Counted from the stretch's first letter, positions 53,049 through 64,000 are shown. The stretch: DNA of 64,000 bases from Colias croceus (GCF_905220415.1 NC_059567.1:62001-126000), one strand, 5' to 3'. Notes: generated from the letters alone by a model not told the origin. Program-made: numbers and translations.

Positions 53049-54850
53049 CATCGGTGCAGCCAGCGACGGGTGCCTGCGACCGAGTCTACAGAAATAACCG
53101 TCTCAGTGTTTTGGACAGAAAGTCAGGACTAAACTTTTTAGTTGATAGTGGTGCAAATGTGTCCGTCATCCCGCGTAGTGTGGTGTATGGTAAGGTTTAT
53201 GCAGAAGGTAATAAATATAAATTATTTGCTGCTAATGGAACGGAAATTAAAACGTATGGTATTCATTTTTTGTCTCTAGATTTGGGTCTGAGACGACCGT
53301 TCCGTTGGATTTTTATATTAGCGGATGTAAAGCAACCAATTATTGGTGCGGATTTCTTAGCTAATCATAAATTATTAATTGATTTAAACGGACGTAGATT
53401 GATTGATCAAGTAACTAATTTGAGTACTAAGGGAAATATCTCAAATTCTACTGTGCCCACTTTAAAAACAATTATGGAATGTCCATATTCCGATTTATTG
53501 AATAAATTCCCTGATTTAACTAAACCTATTTCTTACAAAGAGACGCCAAAACACGATGTTTGTCACTATATCGAGACGACAGGACCGCCGGTGCATGCGA
53601 GAGCGAGGCAGCTTCCTCCTGACAGGTACGTAAAGGCTAAAAATGAATTTATTGTTATGCAAGAGTTAGGGATTTGTAGACCGAGTAGTAGTCCTTGGGC
53701 AAGTCCACTACATATAGTTCCCAAAAAAGATGGTAATATTAGGCCTTGCGGTGATTATAGACGTTTAAATGCAATTACGAAACCAGATCGTTATCCAGTA
53801 CCACGTTTACATGATTTTACATATATTTTGGGTAATAAGAAAATTTTCTCTAAATTAGATATTAATAGAGCCTATAATTCTGTGCCTGTTGCAGAAAATG
53901 ACATAAAAAAGACAGCAGTGATTACACCTTTTGGTTTATTTGAATTTATGCGTATGCCATTTGGTTTGCGAAATGCTGCGCAAACTTTCCAACGTTTCAT
54001 GCAAGAAACAGTTTTAAAAGGTTTAGATTTCTTATTTATTTATATCGATGACGTCATTATCAGTTCAGAATCAGAAAGTCAGCATAGAGAACATTTAGAG
54101 CAAGTTTTTGATCGTTTTAATCAATTCGGTATAACTATCAATTTTTCAAAATGTAGTTTTGGTCAGCAAAAATTAGAGTTTTTAGGTTATGAAGTTTCTA
54201 CCGAGGGCATTAAGCCGCTCGAAGACAAGGTTAAAGCAATTTTAGATTTTCCTAAGCCTAGTACTATAGAAGAACTTAGAAGATTTTTAGGCATGTTAAA
54301 TTTTTATAGATCTCATATTCCTCACTCGGCTGAACATCAGTCAGAGTTAAATAAATATCTTGGTAGTGCGAAACGGAAAGACAAAAGTAAAATTAATTGG
54401 AATAAATTAGCAGAGCAAAATTTTGAACAATGTAAGATCGATTTGAAAAATGCAGTTTTGTTGACATATCCTTCCTTAGATTCTCCATTGTCTCTTATGA
54501 CTGACGCTTCAGATACGTGTATAGGTGCAGTTTTACAACAAAAAATTAACAATATTTGGCAACCTTTAGGATATTTTTCACGTAAACTTACGGAAGCTCA
54601 GCGTAAATATAGTACCTATGATAGAGAATTGTTAGCGATATATTTATCAATTATTCATTTTCGCAACATGGTTGAAGGGCGCGAATTAATAGTTAATACA
54701 GATCATAAACCGCTTTGCTTTGCATTCAGTATAAAAATAACTGCGTTAAAAACAACCGACTTCAAAAACGGAAAAGTAAGAAATAAAAAAGATTTGATAT
54801 TATTAATTACTACATATTATTTTTATGTGCTATTTATTAAAAAGGTTTGA
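53030..54850 (+). pseudogene. Gypsy pol, copy 2, protease-RT-RNase H part before the insert
   Basis: Same content as 46457-48277: protease L-V-D-S-G-A-N, RT F-I-Y-I-D-D, RNase H L-M-T-D-A-S-D. The foldback element (54740-55469) interrupts RNase H at the same base as in copy 1, so the insertion predates the tandem duplication. The coding sequence resumes at 55471. The polyprotein cannot be read through. Confidence 0.88.
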
Positions 54851-55469
54851 TGTCGGTGCATGGGCTTAATACTAAGTGCTTAGTGTTTGGCACCGACTTC
54901 AAACCTATTTAATAAATAGCACATAAAAATAATATGTAGTAATTAATAATATCAAATCTTTTTTATTTCTTACTTTTCCGTTTTTGAAGTCGGTTGTTTT
55001 TAACGCAGTTATTTTTATTTAATACTTTTTAGTGTATTTTTCAACACGAATCAAACGAGCCCAAACTCGATAAAGTTGAGTCAATATATTACTGAGTTCC
55101 TATGGCCACCTTCCGATTCCATCATCAGATCAGCTCCATGTCATGATAATGTTTCATCGCTATCCAATTTACATTCGTATACAAAATTTCAGCTCAATCG
55201 GTTACCGGGAAGTGAATCAAAGTTACTTGCTACATTGAAATTAAGTCATCGAGTACAGACAAAAATGCTCATAAAATAAAAACTACTAGGCCTAGCGGAA
55301 TAAAATTTTTATGGGACCAATTCGACACCATCCCGCATCGAACAAAAAAAGAATCACGTAAATCGGTTCAGAAACCTCGGAGTAATCGGTGTACATACAT
55401 AAAAAAAAAAAAAAAAAAAAAAAATATACCGGCCGAATTGATAACCTCCTCCTTTTTTTTGAAGTCGGT
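54740..55469. mobile_element. Foldback-type element in pol, copy 2
   Basis: 730 bp, nearly identical to 48167-48897, with TAAAAATA at 54732-54739 and 55470-55477. This copy shows both target duplications. The 127-bp inverted repeat and terminal GAAGTCGGT are as in copy 1. Confidence 0.8.
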
Positions 55470-55470
55470 T

Positions 55471-56977
55471 AAAAATAGGTACAAATAGGGAAACTGCTCG
55501 AAGAACTAGGCAAATTACGTTTATTAGTGAGTTTTGTACAGATATTCGTCATGTAACAGGTAGGGAAAATATAGTCGCTGACACGTTATCGAGAATTGAA
55601 ACAATAACATGTCCCACCGTGTTAGATTTCGCAGAACTCGCCCGAGCGCAGGAAACGGATGAACAACTTGCAGAAATGCGACACCGGTCAAACGTAAACA
55701 GTCAATTTACACTTAAGCGTGTTGCAATGTTCGATTGTAATAAACAAATTTATTGTGAAACATCCACAGATAGAATTCGACCATATTTACCTAAACAATT
55801 TCGACGTTTAGCTTTTGATGCTGTGCATAATTTAAGTCACCCGGGTATTAGAGCCACAAAGAAATTAGTAACAGATAGATATTTTTGGCCAGAAATGAAT
55901 AAGGATATAGGAATTTGGTCTAAAACATGTATTAAGTGCCAAAGAGCTAAAGTCTCAAAACATACTGTATCCGATTTAGGAAGTTTTCAAGGCTCGAGCC
56001 GTTTTGAGCATATACATATTGATCTTGTAGGGCCATTGCCAATTTCATCAGAAGGGTTTAGATATTGTCTAACAATCATAGATAGGTACACCAAGTGGCC
56101 CGAGGCTTTTCCTTTAAAAGAAATTACTGCGGAGACTGTGGCAAAGGTGTTGTATGAGGGTTGGATTTGTAGGTTCGGTTGTCCCCTTAGGCTTACAAGT
56201 GACCAAGGTCGACAATTCGAAAGTAATTTATTTAAGCAGCTTATGTTATTAATGGGAATACAAAAGTTGCGGACCACCCCATATCATCCACAGAGCAACG
56301 GTGCAGTAGAGCGTTGGCATAGATCTTTAAAAGCAGCGCTTATGGCTCGTTTAAATTGTAATTCATGGGTTGATGAACTAGCAACAGTATTGTTAGGGTT
56401 ACGCACAACTGTTAAATTAGACACAGGCGTAACTTCAGCTCAAATGATTTATGGCAGTAATATAAGGCTGCCTGGTGATTTTTATGACACAAGTAATATA
56501 AAACCGTGTGACGAACATAGTTATGTTGATAAATTGAGGTCGATTATACACAGTATGAAACCGGTACCTAGAATTAATAAATTACCGTGTAAAATGTTCA
56601 TTCATAAAGATTTAATTGATTGCGAATATGTATTTTTAAGAAATGACACCGTACGGAAACCATTACAACCGCCGTATGATGGGCCATATCGTGTCATTAG
56701 TAGAAAGGATAAAACTTTTAAAATTCAATTAATGGACAGACAACTTAACGTTTCAGTAGATAGGTTAAAACCTGCATACGTTTTACCTGATGATAATAAT
56801 ATTGTGACTAAGTTCACAGGTAAGTCTGTTAATATGAGTGATAGTAAAATTAATGATTCGCTACATACAAAAAAGGTAATTAAAAAGGTAACGTTTGAGA
56901 CAGACAAATCCAGCTGTAAAAATTATGTTACACGATCAGGGCGAATACGAAAAACGCCAAGTAAATTTATGTTTTAA
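55471..56977 (+). pseudogene. Gypsy pol, copy 2, RNase H end and integrase
   Basis: The frame resumes after the insert with the RNase H/linker segment (T-F-I-S-E-F near 55520, V-A-D-T-L-S-R near 55575). Integrase follows: H-x3-H near 55830-55845 (H-N-L-S-H), C-I-K-C near 55930, H-I-D-L-V-G-P (first aspartate, near 56020), T-S-D-Q-G-R-Q-F (second, near 56200) and G-A-V-E-R-W-H-R (glutamate, near 56300). The tail has P-Y-D-G-P-Y-R-V (near 56675), a common Gypsy C-terminal motif. The integrase itself appears complete; it is called pseudogene because the ORF is cut upstream. Confidence 0.87.
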
Positions 56978-57177
56978 TCATGTACATAGCCATTGTTATT
57001 GCAACCATGCAAAGTTGCAAATTGTATGTTGTTGTTTTAGGTCACGTAATTCTTTGAATTTAAAGAATGGTTATATTTAAATATTTTATTCAACATTTTT
57101 ATTTTCAAACTATATACAACTAAATATATACATTTTATACAATTATTTTTCTATATACAATATTTTACAATTTTACT

Positions 57178-57444
57178 ATGGGATTAAATCAAACCAAGGA
57201 AAGTGTTGTCATTAACGAAAGTATTTCCAATGTTTCAAAGCTGGAAAATAAAATTAATATATTTGGAATCATAATAATTTTCATTGCAGTTATATTAACT
57301 ATTTTTGTTTGTTGTGTTTTGAAACAACAGTGTATTAAAGTTGCTAGTAATTGGTTTAAAAAAGAAGTTATGAGTACTACTAGCTTATCTGTTCCTGAAA
57401 TCAAGGTGGAAAGAACACGAGAATTAAATAAAGTTGTGTATTAA
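57178..57444 (+). CDS. Small third ORF of the Gypsy element, putative myristoylated membrane protein
   Basis: The 88-codon frame lies between pol and the 3' LTR, where env sits in other Gypsy elements. It begins M-G-L-N-Q-T, which fits the N-myristoylation consensus M-G-x-x-x-S/T. Residues 28-49 are a single hydrophobic membrane segment (I-F-G-I-I-I-I-F...I-F-V-C-C-V-L) followed by a C-containing, basic stretch (K-Q-Q-C, W-F-K-K-E). No envelope motifs, signal peptide or cleavage site are seen. The position, the intact frame in AT-rich DNA and the myristoylation motif favour a real product. Function is unknown; membrane targeting of Gag or a budding aid are possibilities. Confidence 0.6.
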   Translation: MGLNQTKESVVINESISNVSKLENKINIFGIIIIFIAVILTIFVCCVLKQQCIKVASNWFKKEVMSTTSLSVPEIKVERTRELNKVVY

Positions 57445-58034
57445 CAAACGTGTAAGTTATATTTCTTTGTGTGTTATTAAAATTTTAATGTCATGACGTT
57501 CCATATATTGCATTGTTATTGTATCTATCGTCATAGTGTAAGAGACGGGAACAATTTTAATTATATTTTCGTATTAATTGTGAATGATTTTATTTGCATG
57601 TTAATGTACAAGGTGCATGATACCTTAATATTATACATTGCGTATTTTTTTTATTAATAATGTTACTTTACATTATAATGTTTGTGTGTATGTAATGTTA
57701 TGTTGTTCGATCGTAGGACTTTATTAGATTGTATTGTTGGCAAATGGCCGCAATGATGCCAAGAGAGGACATCATAACGTTATATCAAACACCATGGCTG
57801 CAGACTAGTAATTTTTATATGTTAAGTATCTTTTTTAAAATAAATGTTCGTGTGTTTATAAAAATGTTTCACCGACTCCTGAACTAATCTTGTATTATGT
57901 TTCACATTGTTATTTTTTGTCTGTCAGCAGAATTGTTAGGGTTCGTTGTGCGAGTTAGTAATCTAAATAAAGATAATTTAATTTGATTTTGTTTAAAAAT
58001 GTTCCACATTTTTTTTTTGAAAAGGGGGGAATAT

Positions 58035-58234
58035 TGTAGGTGCTGTGCTGACGCAGGATTTTCGGCCGCGTCGCACAGTCACATAGCGTCGCCCCTCAGT
58101 TGTCCCATAGCTCGCGCCACCGACCCACGTTTTGTAGTTAGTGAATATAAATAGTATATTTTTGTGTAATTTAGAAGAAATATAAAATTTAATTGGCCGC
58201 TATCTTTAATTTCATCTCCCTACACACAGCTACA
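58035..58234 (+). repeat. Gypsy (CsRn1-type) 3' LTR
   Basis: 200 bp, TGTAG...CTACA, preceded by the polypurine tract. Two differences from the other two LTRs were seen (about 58154 and 58159). Confidence 0.9.
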
Positions 58235-60974
58235 CTAAAATATATTATAAAACATACCTTTTATCTAAAAGTTACAAGTCATGTTTAACACTAAAAAGCT
58301 TTACCTGTAAAGGCTGTGTATCCACCCGTTTTATTTGGAACAACAAGATGTGAACGTTTCCCTTAAATCAAACGAAAGTAACGGAAATTAGGTCTCCGGT
58401 GCACTCAGCCACCGGATGCAATGCAAAATCAATAACCACGTTATTTATATATTCTCTACTTAATCATTCAGAATAGGTTCGTCGTCAAACATCGTAATAG
58501 GTTCGTTTTTTTTTTCAGATTTGAATTCAGAACGTTCCTCTATTATATTGGTGTGGTTTTGGTACAAACTTTTTTTATTTTCCTGGCCACTTGTAAGATG
58601 TGTGAATAAAGTGTTTATGTTTCTTTTTTTTCTTTAATTTGTAATGATGTGGTAATGGTAATGAGCAAAGACGTTGTGTTAGTTTCAGTAGAAATAGTTG
58701 GAAATGGTTTTTTATAGATATAGATTTAATTAAATTAAGAAAGTGAATATTTATTATTTTTAGGGTTTATCTTATCTAGGTGTGAAACTAAAGATTGACT
58801 CTGACTTTTATTGGCGGTTGTCTTAAATGTGATTCATTTCTTATTCGTTTTGACTGAAATAAAAAGGTTTTCAGACAGAGCGAGTGGATTGAAAATTTAC
58901 AAAGTTTAAACTTTAAAAGCATAATTATTATTTTGATGTGTAGGAAGATTGTTAGTTTTTATTTTGCTCTACAAAATATAAAAAATCGTGATTGAATTTC
59001 CTTATAGCTTATTGTTCGAAGCAGGGTATTTTCGGTCAAAACACTACACAGCTACGAACCTAAATGTAGACATACCTTTTGTTCTACGCTATACTAACTA
59101 AATCCCTCTCCGTTCTCTGAAAGCAATGCATTCAAAATTGCATTCTACGTGTATTTTGTTTAGGTTTAAAATGCAACAATATGCAAGCATTGTTCCCTTG
59201 TAATAGGATCCACCATTATTCAGATAGTATTACATTTTTTGTTACAATATAAATACCGCGCTATTCAATATTTGTAGGATAGACTGGCCGGGCGAACTTT
59301 ATACAATATTGTGCGTTTTAATGAGAGCACCTAGTACTAGAAGACAAATAAAAAACATGACATGCGAGGCTTTATAAGTTGCATCATTGTAGGTACTTAC
59401 GTTCACGTTATAGATGATAGATTAAAAATAATATCGAAATTAGTTACGTGTTAAAGAAATATTTTCTTTAAATTATGCAATAGTGAGAGGAATGTTAAAA
59501 AAAATATTTAAATGTTCCTATTCTTATTGAAGTATGAAATAAAAATCAACGAATTTCAGCAGTGAAATCAAAGGTATCAATACAATAGACATTAATTTAC
59601 ATCTGTATCATTTATAAGCTTTCTATAATTCTTAGAAAAATATATAATTTATTTGCAATATCTAGCTTCTACGAAGCGGCTCCCACGCTCTTAGAAGCTT
59701 TAATAGACTTACAGATATATTATATTGAAATTAATGTTTTTTTTTTTTATAAAATATAAGTCTCATAAGTAGCTATCAGAAGGAGAAGGTGGGTGTAATT
59801 AGGGAAAATACTGGACACAAGCTGAACTTAAATTCCTTGAATTTATCTTTTATTTTTGTTATTAATTTATTTCTGCACTCCTGAATGTGCGGCAAAGCCC
59901 GTTAAAATCTTCGTGTAAGTTTTAATTTCAAATCAAATACTTATTTCTCTTTAAAATGTAGGTATGCAATTAAAATTTGTTTAAATTTACGGATGACGTA
60001 ATAAAAAAGAGGAGGGACGCAGTGGGGATGAGGTAGGTAGAATCAGCTATGGCCGCTAGTTATTTACAAACATTTCCCACCTCAATTCGAGGAAAACTTA
60101 TACAAACAAAATTCATACTAAATTTTTTAACGAACATGAAATTTTAAATTAATATTTCCCTTTGTGAACCGTTTTCCAATAGCTACGTTCCGCGTATCGT
60201 TAATATGCATCCTACATACGGGTTTGCATTATTTGTAAATTCCATGGAATTCCACCAATACCAATGTAATGTACCCGGTATTAATTCGACTATCATTCGA
60301 TGAAACTCGCCGGCAATATTATTATAGCTCGGATTTTAAATCAATTCGATTCCAATCAAACATCCTTTGAAACAGCGAACGCACTATTATGATGTTAATT
60401 TCTTTGCATGGAATGTTGTGATTCAAAGCGTATTATTGGTATTATCTGGCTTGGCGTATTGGAAAATTCCAGAAAAAAACAGCTAATAAAGCTTAGAATG
60501 GTATTGGCGTAATAAAATGAACGCCGGGATCACAGACAAATGGGAGACAAAACACCGGTGCAATCAAAATAAGAGGAATCTCTCTGTTCGTTTATTATCT
60601 ATACTTGCATGGCAGCCGTTCAATTTAATTAGAATACCTATTGTAATAGCTCTATGTGATAATTATAATCGTGTAATTACATAGGTTATATGCGTTGTGC
60701 AATAATCAATTTCTTGTCACTAAATGGGGGGAAATGGGGGTTAAAATAATTTAATTTTCATGATTCAATTCAAGGAAATTTAATCAATTCCGCCCTTCAA
60801 ATTATTTCATAATTGTTACTGGAATAATATAAATTTTAATTTTTTGACCATTCTAGGAAAATTTTGTTCCATCCGCGGCCATGCATGCAGATTTAATTAT
60901 GAGTAATTTAATTATTTTATATAATGAAATGTGTCAAACGAATAAAGCAAAGTCCACACGATTTATTTTGAATA
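58235..60974. other. Non-coding stretch
   Basis: No gene, exon of the ANKZF1-like gene or recognisable element was found on either strand, although short exons could be missed by eye. Confidence 0.5.
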
Positions 60975-61281
60975 TCTAATATAATATATTATAAAGGCAA
61001 AAGTTTGTATGGAGGTTTGTTACTCTTTCACGTAAAAACTACTGAACCGATTACAATGAAATTTAGCACCTATATAGAGGGTAACTTGGATTAACACATA
61101 GGATAGTTTTTATCCCGGAAATCCCACGGGAACGGGAATTATGTGGGTTTTCCTTTGCAAAGACGGGCGAAGCCGCGGGTGGAAATCTATCTAATATCTA
61201 ATATCCCGGAAATCCCACGGGAACGGGAACTATGCGAGTTTTCCTTTGCAAACGCGGGCGAAGCCGCGGGCGGAAATCTAG
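60975..61281 (+). mobile_element. Mini-Helitron with duplicated 3' region
   Basis: The element begins TCTAATATAATATATTATAA at 60975 after an A and ends GCGGGCGGAAATCTAG at 61281 before a T; 307 bp. A segment of about 97 bp starting TATCCCGGAAATCCCACGG occurs twice (about 61109 and 61202), each with the GGGCGAAGCCGCGGG hairpin. Non-coding. Confidence 0.8.
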
Positions 61282-61340
61282 TAATCAAATATTTCTCTTT
61301 TCTGTATATTAATATGGTATTAAAATAACTCTTATGTAGG

Positions 61341-61528
61341 TTATCCCATAAAGTTGGGACGTCCAGATCGAAACTCGTTAATAAACCTGAAGTTCTTCAA
61401 CTTGGCCCTGAATTTCCCCTTTTTCTTCAAGCGCCCCATCCTCTGAAGTGTTCTTATTGCTGGTAGAAACCTGTACAGAGCATTCATCTCATCTCCCATA
61501 CAAAAAAGGAACGAAGATTCTATGTAAG
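61341..61528 (-). CDS. Probable last exon of an unrecognised host gene
   Basis: On the minus strand the acceptor TTTCTTATATTCCAG precedes 61528. The exon reads 2 bases of a split codon, then 61 codons and TAA at 61343-61341. The peptide is basic near the end (R-M-G-R-L-K-K-K-G-K-F-R-A-K-L-K-N-F-R) and ends N-E-F-R-S-G-R-P-N-F-M-G. Codon-like composition is richer in GC than the flanks. The family is not recognised. Upstream exons would lie beyond 61528, where a LINE is inserted, so the gene is either large or disrupted. A chance frame cannot be excluded. Confidence 0.5.
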
Positions 61529-61699
61529 CTGGAATATAAGAAATTGTTCATATTAAATAATGCAATGTTATTAACAATACTATAATATAATAGGGTGTGT
61601 ACTGTGTAGGGTAAAAGTTTCAGGTAGATATTGGAACACAAAAATATATTATGGTACTACAAGTTCACCTATCAATATCAAGCATTTTTGAAGTGAAAA

Positions 61700-64000
61700 C
61701 TTCTTTAGCGGCGTTGAGCACTTTTTCTGAAATGGGTATAAAATCTTAAACTGGGGTGTAATGGCCGTATACCATCCAACGGCCAAAGCCAACCTCACCT
61801 GCTCGTGGTGCACCCTGCTGATCAACGGACGAGGCTCTGGCGACATTTTAGAGTGGTAGGACTACAGATGCGTAAGATGTTCTCTTTTGAACATCCTGTG
61901 CAGCACAAATTGGGCCGTAGTCCGTCCGGGGCAGTACCACTAACCCACAGGAAACCGGCGTAAAGCTTTTTTAGCGTTTCGCATAGGTGAGTGGGTCACA
62001 CCGGATGCCCAATCCCCCCCCCCCTTCCCTTTTCATACTATGGCAGCGGAATTTAAAGAACTATTACCCCAGGAGGGTACCAACACTACTGGTGCTGGAG
62101 AATCCCTCCCTGAGCATCTTTGTTCAGGCTGCCCTACGTATTCTGGGGAGGGCAAAATCCCGCTCGTTTCTCAAACCCGAGGCAACAAGAGCAAAAAGAT
62201 CAGCGCAACCCCTTCCACGCACTGCGTGAATTTCTGCAACATTAGGGGCTTACACTCGAACATCAATGCCGTCCACTACCACCTTGAGACGGCGAAGCCG
62301 GCCTTGCTCTTCTTAACCGAAACGCAGATATCTTCCCCTTCCGACACATCTTATCTGAATTACCCAGGATTTACCCTGGAGCACAATTTTATTCCTCGCG
62401 CTGGTGTCTGCGCTTTTATCCGGAATGATATCTGCTTTCGACGCCTCGCTTGTCTTGAAGGTAGGGATCTATCCATCCTTTGGTTACGTGTGGACTGCGA
62501 CGACCACCCTCGCGTCTATGCGTGCCTATACAGATCCCATAGCGGTAATGACGAAACCGACCGACTCATCGATCACATACAATTGACGGCTGACAATATG
62601 CTCAATCAGATTCCTTCAGCGGAAATCGTGGTCCTTGGTGACTTCAATGCGCACCATATAGAATGGCTCAAGTCGCGCACAACAGACCACGCGGGGAAAT
62701 CTGTTTACGACCTTGCCCTTGCCTATGGTCTTACTCAACTGGTAGCATCGCCCACGCGAATTCCCGATGTTGAGGACCATACGCCTTCCCTGTTGGACCT
62801 TCTGCTGACTTCCCATCCGGATGGCTATCAGGTAAATGTTCATGCCCCTTTAGGCTCGTCTGACCACTGCCTCGTACGGAGCGAAGTGCCAATCTTGCGC
62901 TTTTCACGGCTACTGAGTGGTGGCCGCCGTCGCGTTTGGCACTACAAGTCAGCAGACTGGGATGAGATGCGCACCTTCTTTTCATCTTATCCCTGGGGCC
63001 GTGTTTGTTTCTCGGCAGAAGATCCTAGCACCTGTGCTGACTCTGTTGCTGATGTGATACTTCAGGGAATGGAATTGTTCATTCCAAACTCCGTTGTTCC
63101 CATCGGTGGCAAGTCCCAGCCCTGGTTTGGTCACTCTTGTAAAACGGCATCACGCCGAAAACGGGATTGTTACCAAGCCTGGGCCAATGCCCTTGTGTCT
63201 AGTGATCCAGACGCCCGTACTCTTAAGAGAGAACTAAACTCGGCCTCTAGGTCTTTCAAAAGAGCTATTGCAAGAGCTAAGTCTGAGCATATCGCAAAGC
63301 TTGGCGAGAAACTCGCCCGACTTCCTTCGGGAACACGAGCCTTTTGGGCACTCGCCAAAGCTGTGCAAGGAAACTTTTGTCGTCCTTCATTGCCATCTCT
63401 ACGCATGGAGAATGACCTGTTGGCCCACACGGCAAAAGAGAAAGCTGACCTACTTAGCTCCCTTTTTGCCGCTAACTCGACTTTGGATGACATGGGGAAA
63501 GCACCACCTACCATCCCACGGTACAAGGGCTCAATGCCGGACATCAAGTTCACCCAGAGCGCTGTGCGTAAAGCACTTTTCGCTCTAGACATCCATAAGT
63601 CGAGTGGTCCCGACGGTATTCCTCCTATTGTGTTGAAGATGTGTGCACCTGAGTTGGCGCCGGTTCTCACGCGTCTTTTCCGGCACTCCTATTCCACAGG
63701 CGTCGTCCCGAACACATGGAAGACAGCTTTAGTGCATCCTATCCCGAAAAAAGGCGATCGCTCGGATCCGTCCAACTATCGACCCATAGCCATCACTTCC
63801 TTGCTCTCCAAGATAATGGAAACCATTATCAATCGCCAGGTGCTAAAATATCTGGAAGAGCGCCAGCTGATTAGTGACCGACAGTACGGTTTCCGTCGAG
63901 GCCGGTCAGCTGGTGATCTTCTGGTATATTTAACTCACCGGTGGGCGTCAGCGATTGAGAGCAAGGGGGAAGGCTTAGCTGTCAGCTTGGACATAGCGAA
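61700..64000 (+). mobile_element. Jockey/CR1-like LINE, 5' part, runs off the window
   Basis: It has a GC-richer 5' region from roughly 61700 (CACTAACCCACAGGAAACCGGCG at about 61940) and an ORF from 62040 to the window end. The exact 5' boundary is not visible. Confidence 0.8.
62040..64000 (+). CDS. LINE ORF2, endonuclease and start of reverse transcriptase (partial)
   Basis: From ATG 62040 the frame is open for 653 codons to the window edge. Endonuclease motifs: N-I-R-G-L-H-S-N near residue 66, L-T-E-T-Q near 92, Y-R-S-H-S-G near 166, G-D-F-N-A-H near 200 and S-D-H-C-L-V-R near 275. A K/R-rich linker follows (A-S-R-R-K-R-D). RT begins with S-S-G-P-D-G-I-P-P near 523, S-N-Y-R-P-I near 578 and S-L-D-I-A-K at the edge, which carries the first catalytic aspartate. 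No stop or frameshift was seen. The catalytic Y-x-D-D box lies outside the window. The Jockey/CR1 group is likely; the exact clade is not settled. Confidence 0.85.
   Translation, partial: MAAEFKELLPQEGTNTTGAGESLPEHLCSGCPTYSGEGKIPLVSQTRGNKSKKISATPSTHCVNFCNIRGLHSNINAVHYHLETAKPALLFLTETQISSPSDTSYLNYPGFTLEHNFIPRAGVCAFIRNDICFRRLACLEGRDLSILWLRVDCDDHPRVYACLYRSHSGNDETDRLIDHIQLTADNMLNQIPSAEIVVLGDFNAHHIEWLKSRTTDHAGKSVYDLALAYGLTQLVASPTRIPDVEDHTPSLLDLLLTSHPDGYQVNVHAPLGSSDHCLVRSEVPILRFSRLLSGGRRRVWHYKSADWDEMRTFFSSYPWGRVCFSAEDPSTCADSVADVILQGMELFIPNSVVPIGGKSQPWFGHSCKTASRRKRDCYQAWANALVSSDPDARTLKRELNSASRSFKRAIARAKSEHIAKLGEKLARLPSGTRAFWALAKAVQGNFCRPSLPSLRMENDLLAHTAKEKADLLSSLFAANSTLDDMGKAPPTIPRYKGSMPDIKFTQSAVRKALFALDIHKSSGPDGIPPIVLKMCAPELAPVLTRLFRHSYSTGVVPNTWKTALVHPIPKKGDRSDPSNYRPIAITSLLSKIMETIINRQVLKYLEERQLISDRQYGFRRGRSAGDLLVYLTHRWASAIESKGEGLAVSLDIA

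Larger units (their letters stand above)
48899..55470. repeat. Tandem duplication, copy 2 (6,572 bp, no Helitron)
   Basis: It begins mid-LINE at the junction GAAGTCGGTT|TCAAATTGC with TT/TTT microhomology and ends at GAAGTCGGTT 55470, where the original Gypsy pol sequence resumes. See copy 1 at 37937-48898. Confidence 0.93.
51834..58234 (+). mobile_element. Gypsy (CsRn1-type) retrotransposon
   Basis: Order: LTR, primer site, gag, pol (interrupted by the foldback element), a small third ORF, a polypurine tract AAAAGGGGGGAATAT (58020-58034) and the 3' LTR. No clear target duplication was found at the outer ends, fitting the rearranged left flank. Confidence 0.9.

Overview
This is eukaryotic DNA from an insect, most likely a moth or butterfly. 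It is AT-rich, its host exons have GT-AG introns, and it is packed with transposon families common in Lepidoptera: RTE, CR1/Jockey-like and RLE-type LINEs, BEL/Pao, CsRn1-type Gypsy, an errantivirus relative, Helitrons, piggyBac and PIF/Harbinger derivatives. No prokaryotic signals are present. The species call is inference; no search was run.

Layout. 1-655 is a minisatellite of ~11-bp units in a ~120-bp higher-order period. 1.6-5.0 kb holds a LINE 3' scrap and Helitron pieces; the larger Helitron piece carries an intact two-exon reading frame of 104 codons (minus strand, 2193-2752). 5.6-15.7 kb is one RTE LINE (minus strand), interrupted by a PIF/Harbinger MITE (7630-8236) and a young BEL/Pao element (9081-15115, target duplication GTTGC) that has lost its integrase core and carries an internal 1,082-bp tandem duplication. 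15.8-17.1 kb has a probable Kazal-type exon and a LINE 3' fragment. 17.95-27.87 kb is an errantivirus-like provirus that lost gag and most of pol. Its env is split by a 7.0-kb LTR element (20236-27269, target duplication CCACA) with identical LTRs, a primer-binding site and a polypurine tract but no gag or pol. That element carries two arrays of small pentaloop hairpins and a piggyBac derivative.

28.47-29.82 kb holds the first three coding exons of a host gene recognisable as ANKZF1/Vms1. Further downstream come an intact CR1-like LINE (ORF1 and ORF2, 30.0-35.5 kb) and an intact RLE-type (R4/Dong-like) LINE placed in the TTA-rich tail of the first. Next is a CsRn1-type Gypsy element. A unit covering the 5' half of the RLE LINE, the Gypsy 5' LTR, gag and part of pol is present twice in tandem (37937-48898 and 48899-55470). 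Only the first copy carries a 4,389-bp Helitron, so the second copy is its exact empty site. The second Gypsy copy continues into integrase, a small putatively myristoylated membrane-protein ORF and the 3' LTR (58234).

58.2-61.0 kb shows no gene. A mini-Helitron, a probable last exon of an unrecognised minus-strand host gene (61341-61528) and the 5' part of a Jockey/CR1-like LINE running off the window complete the sequence.

How it fits together. Most of the DNA is selfish elements nested in each other, so relative ages can be read from who interrupts whom. The RTE LINE is older than the BEL and MITE inside it. The errantivirus is older than the gag/pol-less LTR element in its env, which is older than the piggyBac inside that. 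The CR1-like LINE is older than the RLE LINE in its tail. The Gypsy tandem duplication is older than the Helitron, if the assembly is right.
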